From positions 966,731 to 1,030,730 of the forward strand of contig NW_002060943.1 in assembly GCF_000150275.1 (NCBI RefSeq): 64,000 bases of DNA, written 5' to 3'. The stretch is from Trichoplax adhaerens. Taxonomy: Eukaryota > Placozoa > Uniplacotomia > Trichoplacea > Trichoplacidae. Made by a program: the position numbers and the translations under genes. This document shows, piece after piece, positions 29,323 through 41,346 of the stretch (within the stretch, counting starts at the first letter, position 1; each line of letters begins with the position of its first letter). A model generated the notes under the pieces. That model searched no databases. It saw only the letters and a program-made list of their open reading frames with translations, and was not told the origin of the DNA.

Positions 29323-31172
29323 ATGGTAAGTTAAAGGCATAGGCTAAGAAATTATTGTATATCGGTTCAAGAGTTGGATAGGTGTATAGTTTGGCCAATT
29401 CAATAGGCTTCAATACGTTGTATGATTGTCGTATAATGCCATTCATCCAGTCATCAACATGGCGGAACCAACCTTCACATGTTGGATGATATACTGTTCT
29501 AATTCTACTTTGCTTTGAACTTATTGGATGATAGTTACCGCTATCCCTTCTTAAGACGGCTCAAAGTCATCCTATGGTAAGATGATACAAAGGAATAGGA
29601 TAAGCTAATGACAGAGAGTAGTGTATCCTTAGACAGAAATAGTCAACGTAGTCGTTCTAGCGGTAGAAAGTGGCCACACTTGTACTTGCTGAGGAAGAGA
29701 GTCAAGATATACGAGTACATGATCAATAATGTCTTGTAGGCAAGTTGTAGCAAAACATAGACGACGGTACAGTGTGTACAACGTAGTAAATTCAGTTTGA
29801 CTCGTGGCAGTACAGTAAATTAAATTGAGTATCAAGAATAGTCTCGTTGTTTTTACATCTATGATAGCTATCACGAGTTTAGAAAAGGAAAAATAATAAT
29901 CATATGAGACCTTGTTATAAAAAAACAATTTCACTCCTGGCGTAATTTTTATAGCCAATCTTATTTGTGTACTTCTATCGTATTGTGTACAGCTGGTTGA
30001 ACTGAAGAACGGTGAAACCTATAATGGACATTTGGTTAATTGTGACAATTTTATGAATATCAACCTTCGTGAAGTTATTTGCACCTCCAAAGTAAGTCTA
30101 CTTGGATAGCCGATCAGCAAAGATTGGTGATATGCTGTTTAATTTACACAACCCTGAATGAACTAAAACATCTTAAAAATATGAAATTTTGATCGTGATT
30201 GTTTACGCTGTCGCTTGTGAACATAATTTTATTCTGTCTTGTTAATCCCAATACTCGTATAGGATGGTGATCGGTTCTGGAAAATGCCGGAATGCTATCT
30301 CAGAGGAAATATGATCAAGTATTTAAGAATTCCTGACGAGGTCTACATTGTTACCGTAAAGCTTAAACATCATTTAGCTAGAGATTGGTACAGTCTTCGA
30401 AAGTCATAAAAATACAGTAGGAACTTGTAGTATTGTAAATGGGCAAAAAAATTGTAGCGCTACTTTCAATACTTATTATTAGTGTGGTGAAAGACTCGCA
30501 CCATGACTTTTCTCATAATAAATACGCTAGATGCTATCATTGCTTTCGACTAATCTTACATTCAATGCAATGTGGTACAGTGTTGTAAGCTGTAAAGTTA
30601 AATTATCCCTTCCTATAATTACGCTGCATTGCAATACTTAGAAATAACCGCTGCAACTTTGACGGTTTGTTATCTTTCTGATCAGGTTATCGATATGGTC
30701 AAAGAGGAAGCCATAAATAGAAATCGTGGACGTGGAGGTGGATTCGGCGGAAGAGGTTTGTCAACATTTCCTATATATTCATAAGTCAATCAGGCGATAT
30801 ACGTAGCTGATTAAAATTTGCTAAGGAAATAAGGTTGAATACCACCTTGGCCGTAACCTATTTTTTATTCATTTCTTCAAATTGACGTATAATGTTACCA
30901 TAAATGATATCCTTAGTGTTAACGACAATAGCTAGTTACTACCGATGAAGTGATTAGACATAAAATAATCTGGTATAATTTTAATAATTTCAGGTCGTGG
31001 TGGTCGTGGAAGAGGTATACGATAATTAAAGACTCATACTGCAGCAGTAAAAGCCACAATTTATTAGAATATAAGGATATAATTGTACTGGATTTTCTTT
31101 CATGTCGAATGTCTATTTTCAGGTCAATTCAATCGCGGAGGTTATGGCAGAGGCCGTGGAGGTGGAAAATAA
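29323..31172 (+). CDS. LSM4: LSM4, U6 snRNA-associated Sm-like protein
   Basis: LSM4 is one subunit of the LSm2-8 ring (nuclear, binds the U6 snRNA 3' end) and of LSm1-7 (cytoplasmic, mRNA decapping). Exons 29323-29325 (ATG only), 29535-29576, 29993-30091, 30263-30340, 30686-30755, 30994-31014 and 31123-31172 are all in phase and give 120 residues. Exon 2 encodes [14 protein letters not shown]. Sm motif 1 lies in exon 3 ([20 protein letters not shown], then [12 protein letters not shown]). Sm motif 2 lies in exon 4 ([16 protein letters not shown]), followed by IDMVKEEA. The last three exons are an RG/RGG-rich tail ([20 protein letters not shown]) typical of metazoan LSM4, and here short. A possible poly(A) signal AATAAA lies at 31455-31460. 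In cells it would act alongside DDX6, also in this window, in decapping complexes. Confidence 0.97.
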
Positions 31173-32552
31173 TCTTTCTTGGTCATCTTTCATACTTAAG
31201 AGAATCAACTACTTCTTCAATCCTTTACACTAAATGTATTTGACAATATGTTGCTGCTAAAGATGATATACAGTAGACTTTTGTGCAACCATCGTAAAGC
31301 GACAAATTATACTGAGTATCAGTTACAATTTCATTTGCTTGATATCTTTATATCATTTTTGTACATACTGTACACATATGTCTGTAAAATTCGAAATGAG
31401 TCAGATGTAGACTCTAGTTAGTTATCTTCCTGTAACTTTATCAGTTTTTATGATAATAAACATGTTTTGTACGCGTGTATTGATGAGTCGATTAATTTGT
31501 TCCTAAGCTGTATTCAATTATACCCTTACTTGATAAACTGTCATTTAAAAACAGTTTTCAACAGCAGTGAGCATATATTTACAGATAGAAATCATCCGGA
31601 CAAGCTTCAGAGATACAACGCAATGTACATCGCAGGCTATTCCATTTTAGAATTTGCGGATCAATTGATCCGAATTTACTACCCACCGCGATATGTGTTT
31701 ACGAAACTTAAAATTGAAAGTGTTATCGCAAACTGCGCATAGCCAGAATCTTATTAGTTATACTCCAAGTAATAACAAAAGACTTTGGCTTTTTCAAAGC
31801 TGCTACCTGTCATTCTGATATTAACGGTGTTGGAGCGTTAACTCATATCAGTATAAGTTTACGACTCTTATTCTTCAGTTAGCAATGATCCTGCTAATTT
31901 CAAGTACATTCGTCAAATTAGTTGATAATATAGTTCTTAAAGGCTACAATCTCGTTAATTAAAAATAATTTAAACATTTATCGAAAGCAATTCATGGCGA
32001 TTTAAAGCAAAATAATATTAGTTATGTTATGCTCGACAAGTTCTTTAAGCGTATGAATTAGCCATGATAACAATTTATTTCGTTCAAACTAAGTCAATTG
32101 GCAAACAACTATACCAACGTTTAGTAAATATATGGAATCACAATCATGTTGGCGATATTATGTTTAGGAACAAAAAATTTTCAGCAATTTATTCAGGTAA
32201 AAAGGAGGAGTATCATTAACGATATTACATGATGTCATTCTGTAATTGCGCTATTACGTATTTATGCACATGACTTGAATAATAACAAAAGTAATGTCCA
32301 ATTCTTTACGCTTGACCTTAACATAATATAATTAAATCCTAATATGATTAATTAATATCGTGACTTAACTTTTGTATCTAGCTTACGCAAGCCTGAGATA
32401 ACATAACGATTGCATATTGCTGTTTTCGTAAAATCTTCTAAGGCAAAATGGCGAATTTAAAGTTTCACTCGCATCTAGGCATTTACGCATAGAGTAGTCA
32501 AATAGCAGTGTTTTATTTTACTTACTTATTATAGCAATACAATTAATTTATC
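31173..32552. other. Intergenic between LSM4 and GABA-B-like gene 2
   Basis: The first about 290 bases are probably LSM4 3' UTR, with an AATAAA at 31455-31460. The rest is AT-rich. It holds a 91-codon ORF at 31467-31742 without splice context or similarity, and the presumed receptor promoter. Confidence 0.45.
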
Positions 32553-35500
32553 ATGACTAACGTTAGAAAAGTCATGATTCAAATGTTAGTAATTCTAGTC
32601 TTAACCAATTTGTCTTACTCCGTGGGAAATTTTATCAGCCATCCCTTCAACGCATCCAAAGTGTTAACCATAACAGCTATGTTTGCTATGAACGAATACT
32701 CGGCAACATTTGTAGCTACTAAGCTGGCATTGGAGCATATCAATCTAAATCCAGATATCCTTCCTGGTTATTATCTTAATATGAGTTGGAAAGACACTCA
32801 AGTAAATTTTTACTTCTAACCAATCGTGTTATTCAAAAATAAAATAATACATTACGATTCCATCATAAATGCATAGCTATAATTAATATGTAGATTAAGG
32901 TGATAGGTAGACAATCTTTTGTACGTTTCTTATAGCCATGAAAATGTAAAGAATAAAAATTATGCGATATGAAATTTGATATTCGTATACGGTTTAACAT
33001 TTTAGTCAATCAATGCAATTTTTTCATTATTTTATTCTATATGAATGCCGTTAGCTCCGCCGGCCTTCTGCCGTGCAAATGTTAAAATTATTTTTAGGTA
33101 AGGTGATAAATCGATATTTTAATTAATAGTGTGATCCAAGTATCGGATTAAAGAACTTATTCGATGAGTTAAGTACCCCACCGATTAAGATCATGGCCCT
33201 TGGGGCATCCTGTTCGCATGTTACAGAACAAGTTACTAGATTTACTAAAGAGTTTAAGCTATTGCAGGTAATAAATCACTATTTTAGCTAGCGTATATCA
33301 TAGCTTTTTTTTGAAATATAATAGATATAATTTGCATTTCTAAACGCTTCTTTATATAATTTTGGGTGCTATTTATACATATATTCTTGGCTCAGGTTTC
33401 ACCGTCGTCGTCGTCGCCAGTCTTAAGTAGCAAATCAGTCTATCCTTATTTCTTTCGCACAATCGTTTCTGGAGATGCTTTTCCTGTTATAATGTTGGAT
33501 ATTTGTCGAAAATTTGGATGGAAAAGAGTCTCTATCCTTAATGAAAAGCAAGAGTTTTTCACAGCGGTGATTAGAATTTGAATATGTTTTTCCTAAATAA
33601 AAGTTGAAAAAGAAACATACAATAATATGGCAGTACAATATAATAATTACAAATACGCTCATTCATGACGCGAACATAAAGATTTCATGGCAATCTCTTT
33701 TAGAAATTAGCTCTAGCACGTCATACTTAGAAGATTATCAGCAATGGCAATAAAGATTTTTATATTCTGCCCAGCATTTTACGTCTTCAAATTCAGCCAT
33801 AACTAATAACAGATTTTTGCTTACTAAAGCTATTCTATTTCATTAAAATAATTCAGTGTTTATTTGAAATAATTATAATGAATTCATGTTTGCCTTCTAA
33901 CAGGATTGCATTCATATTGACATCCTTCTTGACGATCGCAAATATCTTAAAATGCAAATAAAGATTAATATGTGGGCAATCCCTAGATTCTCACTACCGT
34001 ATCGCATAGATTAATTCTTAACAGCAATTAGTAAAATATGAATTAAACTTCAATCGGTTTTCATGATTTACCGTATATTGTTTCTTCCTATGGATTGTAG
34101 GGGAGCTTAGCATTGATTAAAACTGCGGAAACGAGATACCAAATTTCAGTTGCTAGCTCACAGGAAGTTGACAGCGATCAAGATCCATATCTTGCGTTAC
34201 TCACTATCCGCGTAAGTTCAATGAAAATCATTAGACAATAATATTTCTCTTGGCCTTAAGATTAAATTTATTTCTCTTGGATGGAAAATTGTAAGTTGGG
34301 TGTAAATTGATTCTTTCGTTGATACCTTTTCTATGCTATTAAAATATACAGAAAACCGGAAATAGAGTTATTTTAGCGGGATTCTTACCTGAAATGGGTC
34401 GTAAAATATTTTGCCAGGTTAGTCTCACATTTCATACAAATAGACATCACAGTTAAAGCTTATAGTATTGCTCTAAATACGTCCGCCTGATTGCATTAAT
34501 TAAAATACGTATATCCTGGTTTTCTTAGGCCTATCATATGGATATGACCGGCCCAAATTATATCTGGATCATCCCAGATTCGTTACCAAAGTATTGGTGG
34601 AGAATTCATGGAAATGTAACTCTGAGACATTCTAATAAGTTTTGTGGCCGCAAAGAAATGGACCATGCAGTAAAAGGTTACTTTTCGGTCTCAGATTACC
34701 CAATTGCCACAAAACTTTATGAAAATACTGTTTCAGGATTTGTAAGTGCAACCTTTTCGTTAGATATATACGTAATTAATCAGTTAACTCTTTCCTGATT
34801 TTTAACAATAAAAACTATAGACACCGTCAAAATGGCTAAAAGTCTATAAAGAATATCAGCAAAAGCATTATCCTAACTATACAGCTAATGAACAGTATGC
34901 TGGATATGCCTATGATGCTGTTTGGTGTATTGCGCTATCTCTCAATAATTCGATCCGGCCATTACATAAAAATCATGGCACTAAATTAGAAAAATTTGTA
35001 TATCACAGCAGTGATTTCATCGATACGTTTGTAAGCCAAATGGAAGAACTTAAATTTATGGGTATTTCGGTATGTTAAAATATATTTTAGTTGCCGTTTC
35101 TTTTCGGCGAATATATGATATAATTTCGCATTGTACTATTTCAAATAATCGTTAAGATTAGGAAAGCACTACTACTATAGGTATACTTGTATGTTATATG
35201 CTAGTACTAACGCAAAATTATGAATCATTAGGGGTCAGTATCGTTTACTTTTAGAGGCAATCGCATAGGCGCCGTAAGAGTAGGCCGCATTCAAGGCTCA
35301 GGTAACGAGATTGAAATACGCGTAGTCCTTATAAAACAGAAGATATTCTTCTATCAGTTTATATTCTATTTTAAAATTGCAAAGTTATTCTTTGTCTATA
35401 ACACTAAATGTAAATTAAATATCATTATGGACTATATTTCATCATTTTGATCAAAGTTGAAATTTTATTCAATGATGTCAAATTTTAGATTTGCAAAATG

Positions 35501-38246
35501 TTGAAATTGCTATTTATGCAACATTCGAAGAATCTCCCGTCTGGAAAACAACAGCAATTCAATGGGGAACTCCAGGTAAAAGTTAGTGCAGCGATATGCA
35601 ATGGAATGTATCATTATAGCAATCTATGGATAAAATTAAATGATAGCGTTGATTTAGCACTTCATAGTTTATGAGAATTACTACCATTTCTGGCTACTAA
35701 CAGACCGTATCATCTTTGCCAATTTATTTCAATTCTAGGTAACAGTGTACCCAAAGATCGACCAACAAGCAAAATCATGACAGTATCCATTCCGCTAGAA
35801 CTTTACGTCGCCATTGCTGTTAGCGTATTGGTTAGCGTTTCTATTGCCAGTTGCACTTTAATATTCAATATTCGCTTCAATAAAATTTTGTAAGTTGCCA
35901 AACTAACTTGCATACAGAATCGAATTATGAATTTTCCGTCTACTGCCACTTAATTATTATGCAATTTAATTTTTACAGTAAATTTAACCGTAAAGTCCTT
36001 TTAAATCATTTAATCATCTCAAAAATCGAAGCTATAATATTACTTTTATCATTGTAGAACCAGATGTATCGTCAATTCTAAGTTAAATTCCATCCTCGCC
36101 ATTGCTGCTATTATTTGTTGTAGCTGTATATTTCTTCTAGCAAGCGATAAAGGCATCATTGGATATAATGCAGAATTAACTAAGATATCATGTTGGGTAG
36201 CGTTTAATGATTAATTATCCGTATAGTATCAATCATTATAAGCGTATAATTCATTCATTAGTTTTAGTTCATTCCAATGATTCTATATATTATCTTCTTT
36301 TTCTTTATTTCTTCCTAACATTGTGATTTACTGATTACTAATTTGAGAATCTTTCATAGTCTCAATCGATCATCCTATGTTTGGGATTTTCTATCGGTTA
36401 TGGAGCTTTGTTAGCTAAAATATGGGATATCTATAAAATTCAAACTACTGCTGAAGGCAAGCTAGTAAGGGTAAGTGTCGTGGGTTTTGCTTGGTTCGAG
36501 AGATTTGTAAGATTTGTTGTAAGTAATATAAGTAATGCGCACGCTAAAGACTATTATCTGAGAATCATCGGAATTATGATCAGATCATATTATACTTACT
36601 TTGGAAGTATCTATTCGTCACATAGTTGTAGTTTGATCCATATTCAAGTCAATCAATAACATTAAATTTTGCGCTTAAAAATTGAATCTTACCTTTTGCA
36701 CGTATATGCATAAATCACACTAGAGAAATGGTACTGGGATTTATTATAAAACAGATCTAACACGAAAATTGACCTACTGTATTTCTAGGGTACCAAGAAC
36801 TGGCAATTATACCTTATGGTCTTTTTGGTTTGCGTTGGTAACTTATTGGTAGTCATATTATTTTCTGTTACTGATCCAATCGTGATTGCCGAAAGAAATT
36901 ATACTGAAATTAATGCTGATGTAAGTTCATCTTGTAATACTTGTTTCTTAAAGGTTTTGATCGTATTAGTGTATCTATCAAGTAGAAATCAATCAAATGG
37001 ATTGGCTATTCTATTACAGATATCAGCAAAATTAACAGGTGGTCTACCTGAAGAAAGTTTAGTAACGTATATTGCACGTTATTGTGTTTACCAATACTCT
37101 AATATCCGTCTGGCAGTAGTGTCTATCTCGAACGGAATTTTACTAATCATTGGTATAGTTCTATCATGGAAAGCTCGAGCTGTCGTTCTTCCTATCAGCA
37201 ATGAAGCCAAATACGTTGGATTTTCTATCTATAATGTAGCACTATTCAGTATTATTGGATCTGTTCTTTCTGTCACTACTCAAGATAGGCCTGTTTCTAA
37301 TTTCGGATTAACTTCGCTCTTTATCTTGGTAATCGTCTTCGTCACAATGTTCCTATCCTTCCTGCCTAGGGTAAGCATATCAATTAAAATGCACACTTGG
37401 GAATAATCACGTCTTAATTTTTGCAATTCAGAAGATTAGAGTAACATCAAACGTGATTTACCAATCTGATCTACCTTTTCGTAGTCTCAAATGTTGATTA
37501 CCAATCAGAGATTAGATGCAAATCGAGAAAAAATAAAGTATATTTTAATGGATAAGTTGTTTGTAGACGATCACAAGAAATGGACCAATATCAATTCGAT
37601 ATTAGCTTAATTTTGCCTACTGTATACGTAAAGACCAGCTTCTAAAATACGAGTACTTGTATGTCAGACATGGATTTTATAATTTTAACGACGATAACTT
37701 TTACTAGATCTACTATGTGTGGAAGGTGGTCAAGGCAAATAAGCAAAAGGCGCATGAAAGTATCAATGACGATCGAGAATCGGCTACAATGAAATATCAC
37801 GATGAGGCTAAAATAAAGCGTAGACTGTCTCAAAACGAAGTAAGGAATGAAATTGATCGATTAAATACCAGCGTATCACAGGTGAGTTAAACGACCAGTT
37901 ATCGGATTGTTAATATTAGAATAGTCATAAAATATGCTATTTTATAGTATCTTTAACTCTTTCTTACTAATGAAACACACGCGTAAGTAGTAAATACTGC
38001 ATGTAACCCTATCGATGAGGGTTGTGGTATAATGAAGAATGACTAATTTTAATCCTTATCCTTAATTAGCTAGTAAATCAAGCCGCTGTGCTACGAATTT
38101 CTTTACATAAAGCGGATAAGCAAGTCAACACACGTAGAATTTCGACTCTGGGTTTTGTCATGTATGAAAAGCAATCATCAAACTGCGGAGTCATTTTTGT
38201 TGAAAATATTGCCGAAACGGATTCTTTTTCTTCGGTATCAACCTGA
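32553..38246 (+). CDS. GABA-B-like class C G-protein-coupled receptor, gene 2
   Basis: This is a complete receptor of 862 residues in 16 in-phase exons: 32553-32801, 33130-33267, 33396-33566, 34101-34211, 34352-34417, 34529-34741, 34821-35069, 35232-35301, 35489-35575, 35739-35889, 36058-36196, 36360-36470, 36789-36920, 37020-37370, 37708-37881 and 38070-38246. It has a signal peptide, a flytrap domain (LGASCSHVTEQ, YPYFFRTIVSG, FGWKRVSIL, YIWIIPDSLPKYWW, AYDAVWCIALSLN), seven helices (LLAKIWDIYKI at TM3/ICL2; NEAKYVGFSIYNV before TM6; FLSFLPR after TM7), and a charged C-terminal tail with a likely coiled coil (VRNEIDRLNTSVSQ then LVNQAAVLRISLHK). Exon sizes 138, 171, 66, 249, 151 and 139 are identical to gene 1, so the two are duplicates. 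A GABA-contacting tyrosine of GB1 is not conserved (GFLPEMGRKIFC). Ligand unknown; Gi/o coupling is assumed from the family. Confidence 0.95.
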
Positions 38247-39393
38247 TAGAATGGCAAAAAATTCTATTCGTTGTAAATGGAAAGTACTGCAAGGGTAGAG
38301 CTAATATTGAATAATCTGATATACGTATAACGTAGGTATGACTATCGCCTCTTTGATTATACGCATACGTATATTTATTTTTACCATGTTGCTATTCGTT
38401 AAATACGATGTTCATGGTCGTTTTCAGTTGAAATTGTATATTTAATTGGACGTTTTAGTGCAGATTATTTTCAGCGCTATTCCCTGTCGATGGCATTAAT
38501 AATAGACAGCAAAGAAGTAGTATACGCAGAGGCGCAGAAAGTCTGCTAACCTTACGCAAAAATCTAACGGAATTATGTACCGCTAATTTACTCGCTAAGC
38601 TGCTGCACTTTTGCAATAAACGACAATCATGATACTCTGAATCGAGGCAAGATGCTAGGATAATCATTTTTCAGCAGTTTTAGCAATACGTTTGTACTCA
38701 TATACAGCAGTTTATGGGGTGAGCTATTAGCAAATGCTATTGCTTTGATGAAAATAGTCGGTCTGTAACCTGCTAACTTGTGAGCACTTCGACTTGTAAC
38801 AGCTTACTAGTCGACATATACCGTAAGGTAAATTTTGGTTTTATTTTTTCAGCGCAATTCTAGCCAATCTATCTAAAATTCTAAATAGATCAGTACTCGC
38901 CTGAGTTCTAACAGTTTAATCGGACTATATAAGTAGTTGTTGTACCAGCATGTGAAAAATAAAAGTGCAATGAACAGAAATACAGTACTGTAATTTTCAT
39001 ATCTTAAATAGTAATACTATTGGATACCCATTTATTAATTTGACTTATAAAAGAATCATTGAAAGAGTATAGCGCACTTTTAGTTAAAACATTTTATTAA
39101 CGGCAGTATCAAAGTTATATCTAGACAAGTTAGCGTAGGCATTTATACCCTAATTGGAACGAATATTCATTCTTTTTGATTTACTTAATACTGCTCGATT
39201 AATTTTAAATTAATCAAACAGGAGTCCGATCAAGGAACAAAATCCAACTTTTTACAGAATTAATATACACTGAAACCTTTTCAAATAAAATAATTATACT
39301 GTGAACGCATGCAGTAGTTAAATTAAATAAGTTTTCCTTAAAATTGTACAATTTACAACGTCGGGCTAAATGAGGAAATGGAGGCGATCATGA
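38247..39393. other. Convergent intergenic region
   Basis: This lies between the receptor stop (+) and the stop of the intronless ORF (-). No gene is supported. One TACAGTACTGTA palindrome lies at about 38981-38992. Confidence 0.5.
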
Positions 39394-41346
39394 TTACCTA
39401 TGGCCCACTTTAGTCCGACGCTTGCTCATTTCGCTGTCAGTAGCAAGGGCAATTTTTCTTTTCTTGTTGTTGCTAACGGTGTTGGTTGGTAGCAACATAT
39501 TTCGCTTAAGGTAAGCATAAGAATGACTAGCTGCATGCTGTACTGGAGGTACATGTTGATAATGATCTATTTGAGTAGCATTAACGTTAGCAAAGGAGAA
39601 ATGACTAACTTGCGTTTGTTCACCTTTCCAGTAGATATAATACACATCATCGTTATAATTAAAACCATTACAAGCTCCCTCTCCATAGCTGGAGAGTAAT
39701 TGTTTCCATACGTAGATGCCATTACCATCTAATACATGGGCGATACCAAATTCTTTAGCTAAATGAGCTAAATCGCCTACATCTTGAACATCACGACCGT
39801 AGAATTTATGAGCAAATTGCATTGACATTAATTCTGTAGCTATACCACCATGTCCTGGATGAGTAAACACTAATTGAATAAAACGAAAATGGCCAAATTT
39901 AGTTAAATTAATAAACCAATTGATGAAAGTTGGACTTCGATTGTCACGATTGGTAATAATGACTAAATTTTTTATCCATGTTGGTAAATGATACTTGATA
40001 TAGTCGTCCAGAAAAGAGAGAATATAATCGCATCGGTGTGTAATCGATTCGCTATCATCACCACAAATATAGATATGCCGTTGATCAAGGCCATGTTCTT
40101 TAATATTAAAAAGTGCATAGCGGTGAGTTGCTTCTTGAAGAGTATGTTGATGATGATCGTTCTCGTCCAATTGACGGCTAAATCCATAGTGGGGTAAACT
40201 TTTACTAGTTTGAAAATCGCAATCAATAGTGGCTTTATATTCATCTTTCATTTGGCCTAATTTCATGATATGAGCAACATCTTGAACGTTTTCATCGGTA
40301 GCGATTTGTTCAAATTGTTGTTGAAATAACACAAGACTTTGTTGGATACCAGCCCAACTTAGTTGGCATTGAACACACAGACTGTTGTAAGCATCCATAG
40401 CTTGATTAGAAGCGATGCGATGTTGAATAATAAGAGAACAATTATTATTATTATTATTGACTTGAGTAGGCTGTTGCAGTTGTTGCAGTTCTTGATGACG
40501 GTAGGGTGAGAGAATGTTACCATCGTTCACTTCTTCTTTGATCATCAACGGATAGCCATTGGATACTGGAGTTTGTTGAAGGTTAGAATTTTGCTGTTCT
40601 TGAACCTGTTCTAGCTGGACAACAGGATCAGGGCTATCATCGTTCTTTTTATTATTATTATTACTTTTAATGCGAGCAATTTCTTTCTTGCGCAGTTTCT
40701 TGCAATCGGAGCACAACCATGATTGCGTTGGTGACAAGGTAGTATGAGGAAATTCACTCTTGATCCAATTATGAGCTGTACGACTGGAAATAGTTTGGCG
40801 ATTATGTCGCAATTGTTCAATATTGAAATGCCAGACCAGTGATTTTTCAGCTTTTTTAATAAATTGACGATCGGATGCTGAAGGTAAACGGATACATTCA
40901 AAGCGATTATCTAAATAAAACATAGGAGCCCCAGCTTTATCATATTGGGTATTGGGTCGTCGATTCTTAATAATATAGTCGAAAAAGTCCCTTTTTGCTG
41001 GTAATTTATAATGCGCTGATCGAATTTTATTTTTAATACGAAAACGATAAGGGCATGGATTATTTTTGACGTAATCTTGCATCTTTTTCAATGTGGTTGG
41101 CGAAATATTGAGGTATAATATCACACATTCTCGGCAAAATTTTAACTGGCCGTAACAATCGAAAAGTGCATTCATCAACTTGGTATCATCGTAAATTCCT
41201 TCAAAACTTGAGTAACACTTTGAGCCTGCTTTAACTTTAGCTAGCCACATTTTTAAATTGGTCGCAAGTAAATTTTCTAGCATACTTTTGCAACAATTGC
41301 AATTTTCTATTCTTTCCATCCTAGCCATGGATTGGTTACCGGCCAT
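39394..41346 (-). CDS. Intronless DUF7869-like protein, transposon-related or domesticated
   Basis: This is a single open frame of 650 residues without introns, unlike every neighbour. The N-terminus is cysteine-rich (CNCCKS at 16-21; LKFCRECVILYLNISPTTLK at 68-87), followed by a CSDCKK knuckle (212-217), low-complexity Gln/Asn tracts (about 228-302), and a C-terminal domain. That domain carries IDCDF (374-378), LPHYGF, IYICGDD (425-431), IITNRDN (463-469), INWFINLTKFGHFRFIQLVF (475-494) and HPGHGG (496-501). It resembles the DUF7869 family of many animal genomes, thought to be transposase-like with an RNase H fold, where a DN..QNKN motif and a GH(T/S)..D motif are usual. Here DN and GH remain, but QNKN reads RSPT and the residue after GH differs, so activity may be lost. 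Basic nuclear-localisation-like clusters close the protein (NKKRKIA, SKRRTK). The family call is from remembered motif order. The intact frame argues for function or recent insertion. Confidence 0.6.
   Translation of the reverse strand: MAGNQSMARMERIENCNCCKSMLENLLATNLKMWLAKVKAGSKCYSSFEGIYDDTKLMNALFDCYGQLKFCRECVILYLNISPTTLKKMQDYVKNNPCPYRFRIKNKIRSAHYKLPAKRDFFDYIIKNRRPNTQYDKAGAPMFYLDNRFECIRLPSASDRQFIKKAEKSLVWHFNIEQLRHNRQTISSRTAHNWIKSEFPHTTLSPTQSWLCSDCKKLRKKEIARIKSNNNNKKNDDSPDPVVQLEQVQEQQNSNLQQTPVSNGYPLMIKEEVNDGNILSPYRHQELQQLQQPTQVNNNNNNCSLIIQHRIASNQAMDAYNSLCVQCQLSWAGIQQSLVLFQQQFEQIATDENVQDVAHIMKLGQMKDEYKATIDCDFQTSKSLPHYGFSRQLDENDHHQHTLQEATHRYALFNIKEHGLDQRHIYICGDDSESITHRCDYILSFLDDYIKYHLPTWIKNLVIITNRDNRSPTFINWFINLTKFGHFRFIQLVFTHPGHGGIATELMSMQFAHKFYGRDVQDVGDLAHLAKEFGIAHVLDGNGIYVWKQLLSSYGEGACNGFNYNDDVYYIYWKGEQTQVSHFSFANVNATQIDHYQHVPPVQHAASHSYAYLKRNMLLPTNTVSNNKKRKIALATDSEMSKRRTKVGHR

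Noticed and set aside
39972-40901. ORFs on both strands inside the intronless gene
   Set aside because: Shadow frames of the 650-codon ORF.
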